Under the pieces are notes generated by a model, which did no database searches, was not told where the DNA came from, and was given only the letters and a program-made list of their open reading frames with translations. Of a DNA stretch of 64,000 nt, positions 15,501 through 23,711 are shown piece by piece. The translations under genes were made by a program, and so were the position numbers. Every line of letters starts with the position of its first letter. Position 1 is the first letter of the stretch. Source of the DNA: Oscillospiraceae bacterium (lineage in GTDB: Bacteria; Bacillota; Clostridia; Oscillospirales; CAG-272); contig SVUJ01000009.1 of assembly GCA_015063305.1 (NCBI GenBank), positions 1 to 64,000 of the forward strand, given 5' to 3'.

Positions 15501-16430
15501 ATGAAAAAAATATTGATAATTTTTGCGCTCCTTGCTGTATCTGCGCTTTTGCTTGGCGTTTTTGCCGGTGGCGCAGGATTTCTGCAAGGTGTCACGGGAA
15601 TGAAAGTGCCCGAAAAGGTAGTGTATAGGTATACTGCATCGGGCGACATAAATGCTACGGAAAAGTGTTTTGGCACGTTTCCTGTTCGATATAACGAAGC
15701 GAAAGGTTTTTGGGAGGTATCTAATCTTAATACTTCAATTATTGTTTTGTGTGAGCTCGATCCTACACATAATTCAATAAAGGTTTTTGATGCCGATACT
15801 TCTAATGACAATACTGCAGATGTTTGTTATGAAGAGAGCTTTGAGGTTAAGGATAAAACCTATAAAGCTGTAAAGGTCAGCGGTCATTATGTCTCCGGAA
15901 TAAAAGGCCCGGCAAACGTTATCGGAGTTGTTGCAGAATGGTCTGATACAACGAAGCTTGAGGAATTTTACGTTACAGGTACGGATATATACGGCGATAG
16001 CGGTTATAAAAAGTATCCTTACGTTACTCAGCTTGACGTTACGGCGGAAACTTATTATGCGGTATTCTTCCATTCTACCGACGGTAAGGATATAGACCTT
16101 GAGGGCCTCGGTCTTAACGGCGCTTATTACATATCTCCTAAGGGTACGGATAGATATGCTATAGTTGCTTCGGATACGGACAAGCTTACCTTTGTACTTA
16201 ATTCGTACAACTGTAAGATAGAGGTTTATCGTATGGAAAATATATCGATGGCAGAAACTCCTCCTGAGGTTATTGAACCTTCCGGTGAGGAAGAAACTAC
16301 GTCGACAACAGAAGAAACTGCAGAACAGTCTTATATGTGCTCTGAATGCGAATATGAGTCTTCGGAGATGTTGAACAGATGTCCTTACTGCAGTCTGAAT
16401 GGTACTTTTGTTCCTAAAGAAGCTGATTAA
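15501..16430 (+). CDS. Anchored surface protein B with C-terminal zinc ribbon
   Basis: 309 residues, paralogue of the 305-residue protein upstream. Leader IFALLAVSALLLGVFAGG, external domain to about 250, Glu/Thr linker, then a four-Cys rubredoxin-like ribbon (C280, C283, C294, C297; MCSECEYES...RCPYC). A zinc ribbon is odd for a protein predicted to be outside the cell, so it may instead stay inside with the helix as an internal anchor. Confidence 0.6.
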   Translation: MKKILIIFALLAVSALLLGVFAGGAGFLQGVTGMKVPEKVVYRYTASGDINATEKCFGTFPVRYNEAKGFWEVSNLNTSIIVLCELDPTHNSIKVFDADTSNDNTADVCYEESFEVKDKTYKAVKVSGHYVSGIKGPANVIGVVAEWSDTTKLEEFYVTGTDIYGDSGYKKYPYVTQLDVTAETYYAVFFHSTDGKDIDLEGLGLNGAYYISPKGTDRYAIVASDTDKLTFVLNSYNCKIEVYRMENISMAETPPEVIEPSGEEETTSTTEETAEQSYMCSECEYESSEMLNRCPYCSLNGTFVPKEAD

Positions 16431-16440
16431 AACAAAAAAC

Positions 16441-16472
16441 ATCCCCTCCTTGCTTTAATGCCGGGAGGGGAT
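16441..16472. terminator. Stem-loop between surface cassette and assembly/replication genes
   Basis: Nine-bp stem ATCCCCTCC/GGAGGGGAT with 14-nt loop. No T-run follows, so it may be an mRNA-stabilising or attenuating hairpin rather than a true terminator. Confidence 0.4.
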
Positions 16473-16483
16473 AGGGTGAGAAT

Positions 16484-16567
16484 ATGAAAAAGTTTTTTAT
16501 ATTTTTGACGGTCGTGACCGCGGCGTATTTTTGCGGTTACATAGTGTATACTTTTTACTTTTTGTGA
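16484..16567 (+). CDS. 27-residue hydrophobic peptide upstream of ATPase
   Basis: MKKFFIFLTVVTAAYFCGYI plus seven residues. One TM helix, ribosome site AGGGTGAG, and next start 10 nt away. Size and hydrophobicity are like the minor tip proteins pVII/pIX of filamentous phages (about 32 residues), which is suggestive only. Confidence 0.5.
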   Translation: MKKFFIFLTVVTAAYFCGYIVYTFYFL

Positions 16568-16576
16568 GGTTAAGTT

Positions 16577-18841
16577 ATGATAGCAAGGATAAGGGAGAAA
16601 TATGATGCTTTACAGACACGAGATTTAGTTATCCTGTGCCTTTTCTTGCTGTCCCTTAACCTTACCTTTGCCAAGTACAATATCAGCCTTATACGGCTTA
16701 TTTCTGCCTTTGGAGACTTCGGAAGATCTATCGCGTATTGGTTCGTGTTTGTCTTTGAAAATGGATTTATAAAATTTTTCGGACAAGCTCCCCAAATAGA
16801 TGTCAGCGTAACGGATATGCCTGCGGTGGCTCTGAGTGATATACTTCCGTTTTTAGGCGAAGAAGCACTGTATAAGTTTACTAACGTTGGATATGCTCTG
16901 TTTGACGGAGATAATTTTGCGAATTATAATATATGGCTCTTTCTCAAGCTGTATAATATAACTCTTTACGGCTCGACGTTGCTTCCGTTCTGTTTTTTGC
17001 TCTTTTATCTCTGCCGGGAGCTTATTCTCTCTGAGAATGATAAAGAGCTCGGATATAATTCACGCGGTGTAGAACTTTTAGATGCCTTTATCACGCGCGT
17101 AAAGCCCTATTTCAGCGCTGTTATAAACTTTTTCAGGTATTTAGCCGGGAAGAGAGGCTTGTGCTATCTGATGGCGTTTATTTGGGCCGTAAACCTTAAC
17201 GTTTTTACAATAGTGGTAGAAGTATTTGCTTTTTACTATTATTTCGTATCGAGCTTTGACCTTCTATCCTTGCCGGTGCAGATATTGAAGCTCGGCGTTG
17301 ACGGTATGATAATGTTCTTCGGCGCGCCGCTTATCTTCTGGATCATCTTTTCTTACATACTCTTTGATTATCTGAGAAAAAGAAAGGGTTACGACGTGCT
17401 GCAGCATAATGAGTCAAAGAATTGCGGGTTCGCGCAGCTGCTCAATATCTGCTCTCTTGTCGTCGGACCTATGGGCCTCGGTAAGACGTCTTTTGTAACG
17501 GATCTCGTTCTTTGCTTTGTCAATATCTTCAAGAAGAAAACACATGATATCATTTATTCTCATGATATGCTGTTTCCGATGTTCCCTTGGGAGCTCTTTG
17601 AGAAGGATATAAAGGAAATGACGGAAATGGGAGTTATATATAATCTCCCATCGATAGATCTTTACATAGACACGCTTCAGAGCTGCTATGAGAACGCTCC
17701 AATACCTTCATATATTTACAATTACGATGCTGATACATATCCTATGAAAAAGAACGTGGGCCACAAAATAGTAACTCTTTTTGATACTATGAGGACCTAC
17801 GGCAAGGCTTATTTTGTCTACATAAATGAAAATCCCTCGCTGTCTAATTATCCTATCCGCTTTGACGGTAAATTTGACGGCAGCGAATTTTTCCCGCGCT
17901 GGAGTGGTGAGTTCTTTACGACCGTTCCCGGAGAGCGCGAGAGCAGATTCAGCCATATCCTTGATCAGGATATGCTCAGACTTGGTAAACCTGTAGATCC
18001 TGATAATCCTCTCGCCGGTACGTTCTCTTGGGGAATATACTCGGTCATGGAGTTCGGTAAGAGCCAAAAGAACCAGGTCGAAGCTGAGGGCATTAAGAAG
18101 GATGATGAGGAGTCGAATCAGAAGAATGACCTTTACGATTATGCGCTGAAGGTCTGCCGACATGCTAACGTAATGATAGATAATTACGTGTTCTTCAGAT
18201 TCATAGCAGACGATCAGCGGCCGCAGTCGATACCTGCAAAGATAAGGGATTGTTTCTCGATCGTGACGATCGTGGACAAGTCTGAGATAAAGCTGGCGCT
18301 GCCTTTCTTCGGCGTTGAAAAGTGGATATATGACCACGTATATGAGCCTTTTAAGGACTTTTATTATGAGTACCGTGACGTGCGCGGCGACCGCACTTTG
18401 ATACTTATGGTGTCGAAGCTGCTTGTCAGCCTGATGTCGAATTATTATAAGAAGATCTATAACATTTTCGGCTATTTTGAGCTTGACGTCGCTATCGAGG
18501 CGGGTACTGCATACGGTGAAGGCTCTCCCGGAGATAAGGCCCCGGAAACACATAAATATTATCTTGCGATAAAGAAAATATACGGAGATAGATATTCTAC
18601 CGATGCGCTCAGCGAATTCTTCTCCAAGAAGCAGCTTGAATGTGATTTTGGTATGAATCAGTACGATACGTATGCCGGACTGCGCATGAGTAATGAAGAA
18701 ATGCAGAAACAGCGTGAGCGTTACATAATGGAGCTTATGGAGATAATGATAGGCGAACGTGAGCCTGTCAGATCCGCTCCTAAGAAAAACAGCTATCAGA
18801 AACGCGAAAAACCTACCTTTGATTGGGATTATATAAAGTGA
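16577..18841 (+). CDS. Polytopic membrane P-loop ATPase, Zot/pI-like assembly motor candidate
   Basis: 754 residues. The first 270 carry four to six hydrophobic segments (about 15-32, 52-66, 120-148, 195-225, 240-265). Then comes a cytoplasmic ATPase domain with Walker A GPMGLGKTS at 297-305, a Walker-B-like strand AYFVYINE at 411-418, and a later RHANVMIDNYVFF...DDQRPQSIP stretch (528-553). That stretch resembles the Arg/Gln sensor region of Zot- and FtsK/HerA-type motors. Filamentous phages use a pI/Zot ATPase to extrude ssDNA, but there the TM usually follows the ATPase. Here the order is reversed, as in TraG/FtsK-type pumps. Directly precedes the Rep gene. Confidence 0.65.
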   Translation: MIARIREKYDALQTRDLVILCLFLLSLNLTFAKYNISLIRLISAFGDFGRSIAYWFVFVFENGFIKFFGQAPQIDVSVTDMPAVALSDILPFLGEEALYKFTNVGYALFDGDNFANYNIWLFLKLYNITLYGSTLLPFCFLLFYLCRELILSENDKELGYNSRGVELLDAFITRVKPYFSAVINFFRYLAGKRGLCYLMAFIWAVNLNVFTIVVEVFAFYYYFVSSFDLLSLPVQILKLGVDGMIMFFGAPLIFWIIFSYILFDYLRKRKGYDVLQHNESKNCGFAQLLNICSLVVGPMGLGKTSFVTDLVLCFVNIFKKKTHDIIYSHDMLFPMFPWELFEKDIKEMTEMGVIYNLPSIDLYIDTLQSCYENAPIPSYIYNYDADTYPMKKNVGHKIVTLFDTMRTYGKAYFVYINENPSLSNYPIRFDGKFDGSEFFPRWSGEFFTTVPGERESRFSHILDQDMLRLGKPVDPDNPLAGTFSWGIYSVMEFGKSQKNQVEAEGIKKDDEESNQKNDLYDYALKVCRHANVMIDNYVFFRFIADDQRPQSIPAKIRDCFSIVTIVDKSEIKLALPFFGVEKWIYDHVYEPFKDFYYEYRDVRGDRTLILMVSKLLVSLMSNYYKKIYNIFGYFELDVAIEAGTAYGEGSPGDKAPETHKYYLAIKKIYGDRYSTDALSEFFSKKQLECDFGMNQYDTYAGLRMSNEEMQKQRERYIMELMEIMIGEREPVRSAPKKNSYQKREKPTFDWDYIK

Positions 18842-18848
18842 GGTATAT

Positions 18849-19814
18849 ATGGAAACTACAAACGAAAAATTAAAGCTGAAGGTCTATTTTGAGGGCAATA
18901 ACTATATAGGTGTTGTTCCGAAAAAAGGTGTCAGGGCTCGTCGAGGACATAACGATGATCCTATGCTCAAGGTATTCAAAAAGTATTACGCTGAAGCTAA
19001 AAAAGAGAATATATCAAAAAGAGATCTCTCTGAGTATCTTTTTGAAAAAATGCTCAATCATCCGGAGCAGTCCTATCTTCTCGATAAAGAGGAGATAGGT
19101 GAGCTCATCAAGAAGGAAGCTACTCGAATACATAATAAAAAGAAACGCTACAGACGTAAGCTCGGCTGGTTCAGACCGAACTGGTTTGTAACGTTTACAT
19201 ATGATGATAAGCTCACAGATCCTGAGAGCTTTGAACGTAAGTTGCGCCGTTGCCTTGCTAATTTGGCTTATAGGAATAATTGGCGCTATATCGGAGCTAG
19301 GGAGTACGGAGAAGAAAAAGGCAGATTGCACTTTCATTTTCTGATGTTTATACCTGAAGGCTCTATGGTGGGCCAGCTTTTTACGGATTACCATTGGAAC
19401 GGCTTTAAGAGGGAGTTTTTTACTAATAATACCTTCTTCCATGAACGCTTCGGAGATACAGAATTTAAGCCTGTACAGGGCTCTGATCTGGTGTCGGGAA
19501 GACTGTCTGATTATCTTGTTAAGTATATAGAGAAGCAGGATCAGCGCCTGATATACAGCCGAGGACTTGCTACAGAGGTTGAAATGGAGGTAGATCCTAA
19601 AAGTGATGTCTTTTATACCTTCTATGATTTTTCATATAAGTGCTATTTATCAATGGATCTGTTTTATAGTGAAGACGAGCTCAAGAAGTTCAAAGTAGAT
19701 GAATATTATGAAATAGATTCTGAAGGAATGGGTCTTGACTATTTTGGAGCTCAAGAGAGGTTCTATCAGAGCTACAGGGAGAAGCTCGAACGTAAAAAAC
19801 GACGGTCGGCATAG
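18849..19814 (+). CDS. rep: HUH-endonuclease rolling-circle replication initiator
   Basis: 321 residues. Motif I FVTFTYDD (113-120), motif II with the metal-binding HUH pair H161 and H163 (GRLHFHFLMF), and motif III DYLVKYIEK with nucleophile candidates Y222 and Y226 and K225. The layout matches Rep of small ssDNA phages and rolling-circle plasmids. It would nick the element's origin and start ssDNA synthesis. Overlap-free, 7 nt after the ATPase gene, and followed by a terminator and a hairpin-rich region that probably holds the origin. The first 100 residues are extra and basic. Confidence 0.88.
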   Translation: METTNEKLKLKVYFEGNNYIGVVPKKGVRARRGHNDDPMLKVFKKYYAEAKKENISKRDLSEYLFEKMLNHPEQSYLLDKEEIGELIKKEATRIHNKKKRYRRKLGWFRPNWFVTFTYDDKLTDPESFERKLRRCLANLAYRNNWRYIGAREYGEEKGRLHFHFLMFIPEGSMVGQLFTDYHWNGFKREFFTNNTFFHERFGDTEFKPVQGSDLVSGRLSDYLVKYIEKQDQRLIYSRGLATEVEMEVDPKSDVFYTFYDFSYKCYLSMDLFYSEDELKKFKVDEYYEIDSEGMGLDYFGAQERFYQSYREKLERKKRRSA

Positions 19815-19875
19815 TCTGAAGCGCTCTGCCTGGAAACGTATATAAGGGCAGATACAAATTTAATATGAGCGAAAA

Positions 19876-19901
19876 AAGCCGGGGGACAGTACCGGTCTTT
19901 T
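19876..19901 (+). terminator. Terminator after rep
   Basis: AAGCCGG...CCGGTCTTTT short stem with T-rich 3' side (CTTTTCG). Confidence 0.5.
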
Positions 19902-19980
19902 CGTGTTTCTAAAGGACAGTGAAAAAAACGATAAAAGTGGCGGCAAATTGGAGCGGGTTAGCAAAAAGAAGGCGCTTATC

Positions 19981-20025
19981 GGTGAGCTGTGCTCACATCA
20001 CCGCCCGGCGCGCTCCGCGCGCCGG
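19981..20025. other. Hairpin cluster, candidate rolling-circle origin or packaging signal
   Basis: GTGAGC-TGT-GCTCAC is followed 8 bp later by a perfect 9-bp GC stem (CCGGCGCGC, loop TCC, GCGCGCCGG) at 20005-20025, standing out in AT-rich noncoding DNA downstream of rep. Rep nick sites, single-strand origins and inovirus packaging signals are all hairpins of this kind. Which one this is cannot be told from sequence. Confidence 0.45.
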
Positions 20026-20132
20026 CTTGTTTAAATACAAGGTGATGTGTAATTCTCATAGTGATTTGGAGTACTCAAAAAACTGTTTAAAAGATTTTAA
20101 TTGCTATTCTATAATTAACCGTATGGCGAGGA

Positions 20133-20161
20133 TTGACAAATTCGGGCCGATATGATATAAT
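20133..20161 (+). promoter_or_regulatory. Perfect consensus sigma-A promoter for antisense RNA
   Basis: TTGACA, 17-bp spacer, TATAAT, with no ribosome site or sizeable reading frame downstream on this strand. Confidence 0.85.
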
Positions 20162-20167
20162 CAAATC

Positions 20168-20297
20168 AGCCCGAATGGTGGTTACGCTATGCTGCGCAAC
20201 ATGAGGATTATGTCAATAATGTAGGTCGAATACATATTAACAAAACTCATAATTTTTATGTAAGTAAGCATTGTGTCACCTCCTTTCGGGCTTTTCC
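20168..20297 (+). ncRNA. Candidate antisense RNA (type I antitoxin)
   Basis: Predicted RNA of about 130 nt starting 7 bp after the TATAAT box. Its 5' AGCCCGAA can pair with 3' TTCGGGCT, which is followed by TTTCC, so the ends close on each other and terminate. It is fully antisense to the 29-residue reading frame and covers that frame's ribosome site. Confidence 0.5.
20182..20271 (-). CDS. 29-residue hydrophobic peptide, candidate type I toxin
   Basis: MLTYIKIMSFVNMYSTYIID plus nine residues, a single membrane-spanning stretch. It is preceded by AAAGGAGGTGA, a perfect 11-nt match to the 16S rRNA tail, at optimal spacing. A mirror TTGACA lies upstream on the minus strand, but its -10 is weak. 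The opposing consensus promoter makes an antisense RNA over the whole frame, the known design of Firmicutes type I toxin-antitoxin pairs (TxpA/RatA type). Peptide sequence does not match a family I can name. Confidence 0.5.
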   Translation of the reverse strand: MLTYIKIMSFVNMYSTYIIDIILMLRSIA

Positions 20298-20333
20298 TTA
20301 AAAAAGAAGCATATCGGGCCGGATTTGTCAATC

Positions 20334-20867
20334 TTCGGGGGAGGCGTATCGAAGAGGAGTGGGTAGCAAAGCTTTGGGGTTATAATGAATAGAAAAAGAT
20401 AGAGCGTTGAGAATATCGGCGCTATTTTTTATGCCTGGTCGGATGCTGACTAAAGCTAGTCATAAACAACTGATAAAATTTGAGCATAATTATATAACAA
20501 AAATTAAAAGAAGATTTGAAAAATCTCTTTCTCTGAAAAGAAACAGCGCCTGCGGCTGCGGGGGTGAATTTTTGATTGTGGTAAAGCTCAAGCTTTCCAT
20601 AGGAATTTTCAATAGGTTGTGGTAAACTCTAAACAAACGTATGGAGCGATGCAGAACGAGTGTAACGGAGAGATAAAGAGGGTAAGTAGAGCGTTAAGAG
20701 TTTTCCATAGCCTGTTGGAAAACCTGTGGGAAGGTAGCTTTTCCACATTCAAAAAGAGGGGGAGAGTGACCCTGTGCTTGACGTAAACTAATATTTTCAG
20801 AGTTTTATCGTTCAGACGTGCTCACGGTATCAGCTGTATTTTAATAAAGACCGGGCATAAAAAAGAA
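20334..20867. other. Gene-free stretch at the right end of the element
   Basis: No convincing gene. A 72-residue frame at 20407-20625 lacks a ribosome site. Noted inside are the perfect hairpin GTTTTCCA/TGGAAAAC (20700-20723) and one DnaA-box-like TTTTCCACA (20739-20747). These may belong to the element's replication region. Confidence 0.5.
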
Positions 20868-20893
20868 GCGTCTTATAAAAGACGCTCTTTTTT
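20868..20893 (+). terminator. Terminator near right end of element
   Basis: GCGTCTT-ATAA-AAGACGC followed by TCTTTTTT. Confidence 0.75.
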
Positions 20894-20911
20894 GACTAAC
20901 TTTTGACTAAC
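20890..20911 (+). repeat. Integrase arm-type sites near attR
   Basis: Two perfect tandem copies of TTTTGACTAAC, partly inside the terminator T-run. They match the sites at 1284-1305 and 828-849. Confidence 0.65.
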
Positions 20912-20975
20912 TTTTGTAGGGTGAAAAACGGTATAAAACGGAATAAAAGTAAAAAATGAAAAGAAAAACAAAAAC

Positions 20976-21008
20976 GCTTGAAAGCCTTATAAATCAAGAC
21001 TTTCAAGC
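20976..21008 (-). terminator. Terminator of the tRNA transcript, supplied by the element
   Basis: GCTTGAAAG/CTTTCAAGC, 15-nt loop, then GTTTTTGTTTTTC on the minus strand. It lies inside the element, just past the tRNA 3' end. Confidence 0.75.
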
Positions 21009-21017
21009 ATTTTTCAA

Positions 21018-21095
<78 letters not shown>

Positions 21096-21155
21096 ATATT
21101 GATTTCTTACGGCAATCTTTACACCGCTTCGTTATGCCCCCTCGGCACTCACGAT

Positions 21156-21244
21156 TGGTGCCGGTGACCGGGGTCGAACCGGTACGATACTTGCGTATCA
21201 CGGGATTTTAAGTCCCGGGCGTCTGCCTGTTCCGCCACACCGGC
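21156..21244 (-). tRNA. tRNA-Leu (TAA)
   Basis: GCCGGTG/CACCGGC acceptor, anticodon loop ACTTAAAAT, long variable arm and encoded CCA. Upstream of tRNA-fMet in the same transcript. Confidence 0.95.
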
Positions 21245-21276
21245 TTATATACCGATGATTTCCGTTAGCATCTGCT

Positions 21277-21305
21277 ATTATATCATATTCTTCTCTCTGT
21301 GTCAA
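21277..21305 (-). promoter_or_regulatory. Promoter of the tRNA-Leu/tRNA-fMet operon
   Basis: Minus strand TTGACA, 17-bp spacer, TATAAT, 30 bp before tRNA-Leu. Confidence 0.85.
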
Positions 21306-21490
21306 TACCTTTTTTGCTTTATTTCAAATATTTTTATATCTATGTATTTTTTATCACGCTTTCTATATATTTATCTTATCTTCTTTTAGCTCCAGATATT
21401 CCCGATCACACATAAAATTTTTAAAATCTATTCGTTCTTATTCGACCTTTTGTGCATTATGTAAAACACCTCGTTTTGTAATTTTTTTAC

Positions 21491-21625
21491 TTTTCCACAA
21501 TCCCCAAAAGTTTTCCACAGCCCCCACCCCCAGACAACCCCAATGAATTCAACATTTGTGGAGTTTTCCACAGTTTCCACAGCTTTTTCCACAGGCAAAT
21601 TATCCCCCTGTGGAATTTTTCCACA
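21491..21625. other. Cluster of DnaA boxes (TTTTCCACA)
   Basis: Five identical TTTTCCACA boxes on the plus strand at 21491, 21511, 21564, 21585 and 21617, plus GTTTCCACA at 21573. Box consensus is TTATNCACA. The stretch before it (21300-21490) is very AT-rich. No dnaA, rpmH or gyrB is nearby, and genes to the right mostly run leftward, so a DnaA-titrating or regulatory locus fits better than oriC. Confidence 0.65.
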
Positions 21626-21794
21626 ACTGTCCTTTTTACCAAATCAATAGTATTTTTCATTAAAATGGCACTAAATATACCATTTTTTGCCTCTAATTAA
21701 CTAAATGTGGGGAATTGAGGACGAAATGGTTAAAAATTCACTTTGATGAATTTTTATAGATCTCTCTCCGAAGAGCTTTTTCTTGAACCTTTCA

Positions 21795-21837
21795 CCGAGT
21801 TTTCAACAAAAACGCCCAAGACCTGTTGAAAACTCGG
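21795..21837. repeat. Perfect 14-bp inverted repeat
   Basis: CCGAGTTTTCAACA and its exact complement around a 15-nt spacer. TTTTCAACA is one base from the nearby DnaA boxes. Confidence 0.75.
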
Positions 21838-21853
21838 AAAAATATATAAAAAA

Positions 21854-21881
21854 GCTACCTCATTGGGCTTAATGAGGTAGC
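21854..21881 (-). terminator. Terminator of transketolase operon
   Basis: GCTACCTCATT/AATGAGGTAGC followed by TTTTTTATATATT on the minus strand. Confidence 0.85.
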
Positions 21882-21892
21882 CTTGCTTTTAT

Positions 21893-22831
21893 TTACTTAA
21901 GCGCGATTGCCGCCTTTGCCTTTGCTACGATGTTAGCAACAGTAAGACCGTACATCTCGAGCAGGGGAGCGACCTTTCCTGAACGTCCGAAGGTATCCTC
22001 AGTACCAACCTTGAGTACGGGAACGGGGCAAGCCTCGCATACAGCCTCGGATACTGCCGAGCCAAGACCGCCGATAACGTTATGCTCTTCAGCCGTAACG
22101 ATAGCGCCCGTTGACTTAGCCGCCTCAACGATAAGCTCCTTATCAAGAGGCTTGATGGTATGTATGTTGATAACTCTTGCCGAAATACCTTCCTCTGCGA
22201 GCGCCTTGGAAGCCTCGATAGCCATATTTACCATAATTCCCGTTGCAACGATGGTAACATCCTTTCCGTCTACCATATTAACGCCCTTGCCGACCTCGAA
22301 CTTGTAGTCGGGGGTGTCGTTTATTACCGGAACTGCCATACGACCGAATCTCATATAAACGGGGCCGTTTATATTCAGCGCTGCCTCTACTGCCGCTTTT
22401 GCCTCAACAGCGTCCGCGGGGTTGATGATCACCATACCGGGGATAGTGCGCATAAGACCGATATCCTCAAGGCACTGGTGTGTTGCGCCGTCCTCACCAA
22501 CGGTTATACCCGCGTGTGTAGCGCCGATCTTTACGTTGAGGTGGGGGTAGCCTACAGAGTTTCTTATCTGCTCAAATGCTCTGCCCGCCGCAAACATTGC
22601 GAAAGAGGAAGCGAAAACAGGCTTACCTGTTGTTGCTATTCCCGCCGCAACGCTTATCATGTTGCCCTCTGCTATACCGCAGTCAAAAAATCTTTCGGGG
22701 AATTTCTTTTTGAATATACTTGTCTTTGTTGCTGCCGCAAGGTCAGCATCAAGAACAACGAAATCATATTTATCGCCAAGCTCTGCAAGCGCGTTGCCGT
22801 AGGCTTCTCTTGTTGCTATCTTTTCTGCCAT
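21893..22831 (-). CDS. Transketolase, C-terminal subunit
   Basis: 312 residues, the pyrimidine-binding and C-terminal domains of a split transketolase. It includes DADLAAATKT near the start, the PYR-domain stretch GIAEGNMISVAAGIA (catalytic Glu in IAEGN), and the C-domain VTAEEHNVIGGLG. With the N-terminal subunit it forms the thiamine-diphosphate enzyme that moves two-carbon units in the pentose phosphate pathway. Good AAGGAGG site, 14 nt after the partner gene. Fits with rpe and rpiB elsewhere in the window. Confidence 0.93.
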   Translation of the reverse strand: MAEKIATREAYGNALAELGDKYDFVVLDADLAAATKTSIFKKKFPERFFDCGIAEGNMISVAAGIATTGKPVFASSFAMFAAGRAFEQIRNSVGYPHLNVKIGATHAGITVGEDGATHQCLEDIGLMRTIPGMVIINPADAVEAKAAVEAALNINGPVYMRFGRMAVPVINDTPDYKFEVGKGVNMVDGKDVTIVATGIMVNMAIEASKALAEEGISARVINIHTIKPLDKELIVEAAKSTGAIVTAEEHNVIGGLGSAVSEAVCEACPVPVLKVGTEDTFGRSGKVAPLLEMYGLTVANIVAKAKAAIALK

Positions 22832-22845
22832 ATCTTATTTCCTCC

Positions 22846-23673
22846 TTAAAGCGATGCCTTGATCTCAGCAACCGCAGCGGCATACTGCTCTGCGTTGGGA
22901 GCTGAGCCGTGCCAGCCGACCTGATTTTCCATAAAGGATACGCCCTTACCCTTGGCGGTGCGCGCGATTATCGCGGTGGGCTTGCCCTTGACTGTCTTTG
23001 CCTCGGCAAACGCAGCCTCTATCTGTTCAAAGTCGTGACCGTCTATAACTATAACGTGGAAGCCGAAAGCCTCAAGCTTCTTGTCATGGGGAGTGGGGTT
23101 CATGACCTCTGTGATAGGACCGTCTATCTGGAGACCGTTAAGGTCTACTACGATACAGAGGTTATCGAGCTTATAGTGAGCGGCAAACATAGCTGCCTCC
23201 CAAACCTGACCCTCCTGAGTTTCTCCGTCGCCAAGGAGTGCGTAGGTTCTGTAATCCTTTCCGTCGAGCTTAGCCGCGAGAGCCATTCCGCAAGCGGCGG
23301 ATATACCAAGACCGAGAGATCCCGTGGACATATCAACACCGGGAGTACCCTTCATATCGGGGTGACCCTGAAGGTAGGAATCTGCCTGACGGAGAGTTTT
23401 TATATCAGCCTTGTCGAAATATCCCTTTTCTGCGAGTGCCGCGTAGAGGGCAGGGGCAGTGTGTCCCTTGGAGAGAACGAGTCTGTCTCTGTCGGGCATT
23501 TTGGGGTTCTTGGGGTCGATATTCATTTCTTCGAAATACAGATATGTGATTATATCCGCAATAGAGAGCGATCCGCCCGGATGTCCTGAGCTTGCGCTAT
23601 GGACGCCCTCGAGAATACTGAGGCGGATATTGGCAGCGATCTTTTTTAAACTGTTAAGCTTTGCCTGTTCCAT
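22846..23673 (-). CDS. Transketolase, N-terminal (TPP-binding) subunit
   Basis: 275 residues. The ThDP motif GDGETQEGQVWEA...DLNG is complete, and the N-terminal SGHPGGSLS motif is present. First gene of the two-gene operon, with its own sigma-A promoter. Confidence 0.93.
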   Translation of the reverse strand: MEQAKLNSLKKIAANIRLSILEGVHSASSGHPGGSLSIADIITYLYFEEMNIDPKNPKMPDRDRLVLSKGHTAPALYAALAEKGYFDKADIKTLRQADSYLQGHPDMKGTPGVDMSTGSLGLGISAACGMALAAKLDGKDYRTYALLGDGETQEGQVWEAAMFAAHYKLDNLCIVVDLNGLQIDGPITEVMNPTPHDKKLEAFGFHVIVIDGHDFEQIEAAFAEAKTVKGKPTAIIARTAKGKGVSFMENQVGWHGSAPNAEQYAAAVAEIKASL

Positions 23674-23711
23674 TGTTTACACCTTTCGTTGCAATAAATT
23701 TTCGTACTTAA

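Larger units (their letters stand above)
20131..20333. repeat. Inverted repeat flanking the toxin-antitoxin candidate
   Basis: 24-bp arms at 20131-20154 and 20310-20333 (GATTGACAAATYCGG and so on) match at 22 of 24 positions in opposite orientation. Each arm carries a TTGACA -35, so the region has mirror-image promoters reading inward. Confidence 0.7.

Noticed and set aside
20407-20625. 72-residue frame near the right end of the element
   Set aside because: No ribosome site, no domain, and lies in hairpin-rich noncoding DNA.
21300-21840. Calling this the chromosomal origin oriC
   Set aside because: DnaA boxes are strong, but dnaA/rpmH/gyrB are absent and gene direction does not switch here; kept only as a DnaA-box cluster.
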